Part shown: positions 58,554-64,000 of the stretch, piece by piece
Layout of the letters: every line of letters starts with the position of its first letter
Numbering within the stretch: position 1 is the stretch's first letter
Source of the DNA: Daedaleopsis sinensis
Taxonomy: Eukaryota; Basidiomycota; Agaricomycetes; Polyporales; Polyporaceae
Direction: 5' to 3'
Assembly (NCBI GenBank): GCA_033807695.1
Contig: CM066305.1
Coordinates: 2,480,001-2,544,000 of the forward strand
Length of the DNA: 64,000 bases
Program-made: the position numbers and the translations under genes
Notes under the pieces: generated by a model
What the model saw: only the letters and a program-made list of their open reading frames with translations
Databases searched by the model: none
What the model was told of the DNA's origin: nothing

Positions 58554-58859
58554 ATGTCGTCGGTATCGCGCACGCTCCATCTCAACCCCCGCCAGCGCCG
58601 GACGTTCATCTCGTCCCTCTTCGGCCTCACGTTCCTCGCGTCCGTCGTCACCGTCTCCGCGTCCGCGCTCCTGCCCTGCCCCGTGCCGCACCATCGGTAC
58701 GCGGACGCAGACGCAGACGGCTCGGGGGCCCAGCGCATGCCCGCAAGCGGGAGGAGGGCCGTCACCGTCGTCGAGAAGAAGCCGAGGAGGTGGATAGAGG
58801 AGACGAGGCCGGCGCCGAGGGCGCCCCCGTCGGATAATGTCGTCGATGTGCAGCCATAA
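58554..58859 (+). CDS. 101-residue single-span membrane protein
   Basis: An uninterrupted frame starting MSSVSRTLHLNPRQRRTFIS, with a hydrophobic segment at about 20-40 (LFGLTFLASVVTVSASALLP) preceded by basic residues and followed by a charged, Asp/Arg/Pro-rich tail. The N-terminal NPRQRRT just before the span is the sort of topology seen in small mitochondrial inner-membrane assembly factors, but I cannot assign a family. Its divergent promoter with uS14m is consistent with a mitochondrial role. No intron needed; a coding role is supported mainly by the ordered N-terminus. Confidence 0.6.
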   Translation: MSSVSRTLHLNPRQRRTFISSLFGLTFLASVVTVSASALLPCPVPHHRYADADADGSGAQRMPASGRRAVTVVEKKPRRWIEETRPAPRAPPSDNVVDVQP

Positions 58860-59300
58860 CACACACCCCACTCCTCACTGGTTTTCGGCTCTGAGGCTTT
58901 GCGGGTCTGCTCCGGCCGGAGCTCTCGTCGCAGGCGAACGGTGTACGGCCTGGACCACCATCAATTCGGAATCGACCACAGTCTCTCTGAATATGCATGC
59001 GTGTCCTAAGGTAATCGGACATACGGGCGTCGGGTGCGCACATATTTCACCAGGATCCGGCTCGAGTCGACGGTCGGTCGGACGCGAGCATCTACGTCCA
59101 ATCAAGCTCTCGGCATTGCACGCGAACTGCACCCGCCTCGAGGAGGAATTCGGAAAAGTTGTGTCTCCCGCTTAGGAGGGCACACATGAGCCCGACAGTG
59201 TCGTCATCTGCGCGCGCGCGGACGTTTACGGGCGCGTTGCTCGAGGTGGCTATTTTACAACATTTGTTTTGGGTTTGCTGCGTGGGTGGGGTACGGTACA
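58860..59300. other. Convergent 3' region
   Basis: 441 bp between the 101-aa gene and the end of the MFS gene. No coding signal. Confidence 0.45.
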
Positions 59301-62300
59301 TCATGAGGAGCTCTCCGAGTCGGTCCGACTGATCGTGTCTCTGCGCTTCCTGTACGCCTCCTCCTGCTCCTCGTGCGTGCCCCTGGATGGATCGATGCCG
59401 GAGACGAGCAGGGAGCGTGTGTGTCAGCTTCGCGCACTCGCCGGAGACACTCGCGGGAGCACACGCACGGTAATGGGTTCTCCTGGATGGGCAGGCAGCA
59501 CAGGAAACAGAGGAAGTTGATCGCGGCCTGGCAGATGAACACGACGCGGAGCGCGTCCGCGTACGAGTCCACCGCGGCCTTCTGCAGCTCCGGGCTGAGT
59601 GTCGGGATGATCGTCGTCGAATGGCTGCCCGGGCGGAGCGTGCGGTCAGTGACTCCCGATCGCACGGAGATGAAATGGCGGATGCTCACCGAATGTCGTC
59701 GATTATCTGCGTTACGGCAAATGCGCAAGCAGCGCCAGGCGACGTCGGGCAGGTCAGCACTGGATGGTGGATCACGGGAGGTGGATGGACGTACCGAGGC
59801 CGCGCCGGGCCCATGTATACGCTCGCGCAGCTTCGTAGTAAGGACTGACTGCAGCAGTGCGCCACTTAGGCTGACACCGATGACCTGGCCGGTGGTCCGG
59901 AAGAGATATGTAACTGCGCCGCCGGTCTGTCAGATTGTGCGCGCAGCACGAGGGTTGGGAGGTTAACGTACTGCCAGTGGCGACAGCGAGGTCTTCCCGC
60001 GTCACGCTCGCAATCATCGCCTGTGAGAGCGGTGTGTTAGATGGACCCGGATGTAGAGCAGAGAGACGCACGATGAGAGTGGTGGTGATGACACTCGCCA
60101 TCCCGAAGCCTTGTGGTACGACGTCGAGCCATAGATGCAATGCCGGAGAGGACTCGTCCCACATGGCCACGAGTCCGGCGGCGACGACCGTCATGAGGCA
60201 TGAGAATAGCGTTAATGTGTACAGTCTTCCTGTTCGCCGCATGACCCTAATAGAAGATATGTCAGATACGGTGGCATATACGACGGCTGCGGTCAGAAAG
60301 GTCTCATAGGGAGGCAGACGATGTACTCACCATCCGGCAAACACGCTCCCGGTGGAGATAGCGACCTGGGAATAGTGCGCCAGGTCAGAACTCGCCCCGC
60401 ACCCGGAGATTCTCCTCCCTTGACACGTACAGAATGGGGTAATAGATGAAGCCCTTTGGGAAGAGGTTAACAGACGCCCATATCAGCATCTGTCGTACGC
60501 AACTCACCTGTATCCGTCGATGAGTTTAACCTAACCGCTGAGAAATACTGCATCCGTGGTTATAGCCAGGTTCAATCACACGTGTGCCGTCGTACTCACT
60601 AATGGTACGTTATAAATCTGGGGCGCCGGCGTTAGAAGGGTCACGCGAATGTCGGAGATGTGGACGCACCATTGAAAACGCAGCAACGCTCCCGAAGAAG
60701 TTTGATAGCGAGACGAAGAGAGGCGTCCTCTGCTTGATCAAACGCATAGGCATGACCGGGTACGGCGAATAAGACGTCTCGACCCAGATAAAGAGCGCAC
60801 AAAAGACGACGCTGGCGAGAAGCAGGCCCCAGACCAGGGGGTGTGTCCAGGGCAACTCCTCAGTTGACTTTAGAGAGAGGCCCAGAAGCAAGCAGCCGAC
60901 CATGCCGACGAGGGTGAAGGAACCAAAGCCATCGATACGCCGCAACTTTGTGCGGATAGGCTGGTTCTCAATGTCGTCAGGAAGTCTGATCGAGACTTTG
61001 AGCGCGACGAGCACGAAGGAGAACACGAGGATGGGCATCTGTGTCGTACACGTCGAGTACCGCCATTGGAACGCGCCCGTGGGGTCAGAGGAGAGAGCAA
61101 GTGTCAGGTGTTGACGCGATTGAGTTTGGGCGAGATCGATACGAGTTGATCGAAACACGGGCTCAGTCCGGGGGCGCCTAGGAGATGCGGAGACGGCTCA
61201 CCTGGAGGAGGAATGCGGATCGCCTGGGATTGAAAAGAGTGGCAGTTTAGCATCAGAAGATGATAGAGAGGTCGAGAAGGAGGGGTGCATGAGAGAAAGA
61301 CACAAGTTTGGCTTACCATCCGAGGACGTCGTTCATCCAGCCACCCAGGGGACCTCCCAGACCGGCACCCAGGCCGAAGAGACTGTATTGGCGGTAGATG
61401 AGATGAGTAGGGTGTTGCCTGGGCAGGAATAGGCCGCGCACATATTAGTCATTCCTTGGTAGAGACCGCGCTGACGGCTGGGAAGGATGCATGGTGAGTA
61501 TGGCGAGTCCGGTGTGGTCGGGACGAAGGGCTTACAGGGGAATTAGATCCGTTACAGCGACACTCGAAACTGGCATCGGTCGGGCAAGTGTGAGTGGATG
61601 ACGTCACCGTCGCCGCTCAAACACGCTCACCTGTCATAACTCTGTAGCACAACGTTCAGACAAGGGAGTCGCGATCGGTAAGAATTCTGATTCGGCGTTA
61701 GGTGCGGACGAGGAGAGCGACTTACCCACCGCCTCCCATCCCTGCCAGTGCGCGCGCCGCGATGAGCGCGTCCATGGACGGCGCGAGGCCGCAGAGGAGC
61801 GTGCCCGAGCCTGTGGAAGCGTTGGTTAGACTCGGAATCTGACAGCCGAGAGGCGTACGACATACCGAAGAGGGAGAGGGCGAGGAGCATGGCGCCTTTG
61901 CGGCCCAGGATGTCAGACAGTCGCCCTGGAGGAGGTTTGCGGTCACGTCACGAGCAAACGACGTAGACACAGGGCGCGCACCATAGAGCGGGGTGAAACA
62001 ACATACAGATAGCAAGTAAGAAGTGCCGATATACGAGGAGCGATTCGACTCGTTGAAGTAGCTCCCTATGGGAGAGAGCAAGGTGGCGACGATCGTACCT
62101 GGCGAGCCGGAGTGGTGTCAGCGGCACACTAGTCTAGGTACGGCGGAGCGCGCGCACCATCGAGGGCGCCGAGGAAGACAGCACTCCAGAGGCCGGCGAG
62201 GACCCAAGTGAGGTCTGCGCGCGAGATTTTGTTGTCGAGGGACTGTGGCTCTGGACTGGCCACGCGCTGTGTGTGGCTAGAGTGTGTGGAACGGTAGGAG

Positions 62301-62362
62301 GCGGCGGAGGAGGAGGAGAGGAGTGGGCGCGTCTCGTCATGCTCGCGGGGTGGGTGGGACAT
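59301..62362 (-). CDS. MFS drug/amino-acid transporter, DHA2/Vba type, 20 exons
   Basis: About 572 residues with 14 predicted spans. Exons: 62362-62158, 62098-61982, 61925-61866, 61810-61726, 61641-61631, 61569-61536, 61477-61442, 61382-61317, 61223-61202, 61038-60670, 60617-60600, 60547-60508, 60453-60431, 60365-60331, 60246-60072, 60020-59972, 59913-59795, 59706-59690, 59624-59469 and 59382-59301. The Ser-rich N-terminal tail has a dileucine (TRPLLSS). Family motifs are LDGTIVATLLSPI, the loop motif GRLSDILGRKGAML, GLGAGLGGPLGGWMNDVLGW (motif C-like), and VIGVSLSGALLQ. The closest family is Vba/Azr-like DHA2 transporters of the vacuole or plasma membrane, which move basic amino acids or drugs. 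Six exons are 11-23 nt, and each is required to keep family sequence. No substrate can be inferred. Confidence 0.9.
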
Positions 62363-64000
62363 GGCGGGAGGGAGACCAGGAGGTGGGAGATGGGGGACGC
62401 GAGGCAATATACGGAGATTTACAGCTCCTCCCAAAGCTGAGGGAAGAGAAGCGGGGAGGATTCAGCTGAAGAGTGGCCGGACGGGAAAGGCAATGGCTTA
62501 CCAGGCGTGCGCAAGAAGCCGAGGCGTGGGGGTCAGGCTGCGAACGAGTCGAATATTGTACTCCGTCTTATAGCACTCCTCCCGGCGTCGCCTCCCTCCT
62601 CCTCGCGCGCCGCTCTCGAGCTGGATCTCCGCCCGCAGATCAGATCGCGCGGCGGCCCAGGCACAGTCAGCGTCCGTCATATCCGGCCACCACCCTCAAG
62701 CGCCCCCTCCTCCTCCTCCTCATCTTCGCCATCCTCCACCACCGTCCTGCAACCATCTTAACCATCCTGTGTGCGCACACACTCCCCAGATGTCCTGGTC
62801 CAGCGCATCTGACCGCGTCTGCCCTCTGTGAACCCTCCCTCTTTTTCTCCGATGGTCACGGGATTTATTGTCATTTCCTGACACTGCGCCCAGCACAGAT
62901 CTCGCCTCATCTTCCGCCCGGCTGTTAAGGCTCGTTCCTTGCCTCCACCAATATTCCAGCCGTCCACGACAGCTCCGTACAGCAATCAGCTCTTCCAGCT
63001 CGCCCGGACGCCCTGAATTGGCCGTGCGCCACCGACAACGTTTGAGGCGCACCAAACCCTATTCCTGTCCGTCCCACCGACCATTTGCGCCGCGCCCGCC
63101 AGCTTCTCAGGGATAACAACCCAGTCGGCATCCATTTAACGGTTTTGATCCGCTAACTATCGGAATGCTCTCAAGACACCCACAGAATACGGCGACGCCG
63201 GTCAAGCGCCTTACTCTCGTATTCCACTCGCGACAATCGCAGGAAGCCATCCCGACATTCGCCCTCTATGTTCGTTTCTCCAGATGAATGCCTCATCTAT
63301 AACACCCTCCGGTGTGTTCGCACTCCAGCCCAATCCCGCCCAGTGAACGGCGCTGAACCGACGCTGCCCGGACGTGTCCGCCCCGCCGGCTTTCGTGTGA
63401 GTTGTCCAGTCTCATGTCTCACAATGGCCTCAATAAGACTACGGTCAAAGCTGAAACGACTACCTTCCAGTCACGCCCACGTTGTATCTCTGACATCCTG
63501 TGACTACAAGATACCAGGCAGCGTCCTCTTGGAGTCTATATCAGAACATTCGTCCGTCCACACCAAAGTCCGCATATGGTCTCGAGCGTCTTTTGCCTAC
63601 CCATTGCATTGATACTCGAGGTGCAGATACTATCATGTCATCCTCCGATCTCCTCGTAGGTATCCACTTCCTCGTCCAATAGCATCCACGCTCGTCCATC
63701 CATATTCACAGCACATGCTCGTCTTGGTCGCTCAAACGCGCATCTCTAACGCTCCGCTTGAACACGGTTCGCGTTCTGGCCTCGTGCAAGGCTGCAAGCT
63801 CCCTGTCCTACTCACGGGGTCGCATTCTCGTCTCTTCCGTGTCGTTAGAAGTTCGTTTGCCACACCGGCCGCGCAACTTGGTGCCCTTCCAGATCCCATG
63901 TCGTGGCATGGATAAATTCCCCGGGCCGTTCTCGAGCTCAGCAAGGCAAAGGCATGTCCGTGTCGACGATCCGCTGCTCCGTCGCCTTCCTGTCTCAGGT
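62363..64000. other. Right edge, no supported gene
   Basis: MFS promoter and about 1.5 kb of C/T-rich sequence. A frame on the plus strand is open from about 63,681 to the right edge, and a start codon at 63,414 begins a short, ordered-looking 29-codon frame. Neither can be joined or recognised. A gene beginning here and running off the window is possible. Confidence 0.35.

Overview
The window is nuclear DNA of a filamentous basidiomycete, most likely an Agaricomycete. The protein-coding genes are cut by many short GT-AG introns (mostly about 45-70 bp), and fungal or basidiomycete-type families recur: DUF6593, a Pro-rich C2 protein, GH125, GH128, an M28 leucine aminopeptidase, an AP-1-like bZIP with a DUF3425-type C-terminus, and a dynamin-type SLIP-GC-like GTPase. 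I found 26 genes. For 24 of them I joined exons by hand so that reading phase and family motifs agree across every junction; the other two are single-exon hypotheticals. I saw no rRNA or tRNA gene, no CRISPR array, and no intact transposon.

Layout. 1-7.4 kb is gene-poor: one small His/Ser/Tyr-rich protein, then about 5 kb without a gene I can support. 7.4-15.2 kb: GPN3 GTPase, PYM, a mitochondrial DUF1640 protein, a four-knuckle CCHC protein, and a large unknown protein. 15.8-26.8 kb: the 22-exon SLIP-GC-like GTPase, a secreted GH125 mannosidase, and a C2/proline-rich protein. 27.3-34.1 kb: a small membrane protein, then two WD40-type genes lying head to head with 72 bp between start codons. 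34.7-43.9 kb: secreted M28 peptidase, mitochondrial uL11, a DUF6593 protein, an AhpD-like protein and a secreted GH128 glucanase. 44.7-52.9 kb: two-RRM protein, GPATCH11, a Ser-rich protein, RNA polymerase subunit Rpb12 and a second DUF6593 gene. 55.3-62.4 kb: bZIP factor, mitochondrial uS14, a 101-residue membrane protein and a 20-exon MFS transporter. The last 1.6 kb has no gene I can support.

Gene order is strongly alternating, so many neighbours share a divergent promoter or converge. There is no operon-like pathway. Loose themes are ribosome/RNA work (GPN3, PYM, CCHC protein, RRM protein, GPATCH11, Rpb12, uL11m, uS14m), mitochondria (DUF1640, uL11m, uS14m, perhaps two small membrane proteins), and secretion or cell wall (GH125, GH128, M28, C2 protein).

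The most unusual items are the head-to-head divergent WD40 paralogues, the fungal SLIP-GC-like GTPase with a 7-nt exon, a GC-AG intron and an internal 39-bp duplication, several other micro-exons of 8-14 nt, and the two unlinked DUF6593 genes. I did not find a clearly new defence or mobile system. All exon coordinates are manual and could be off by a few bases at individual splice sites.
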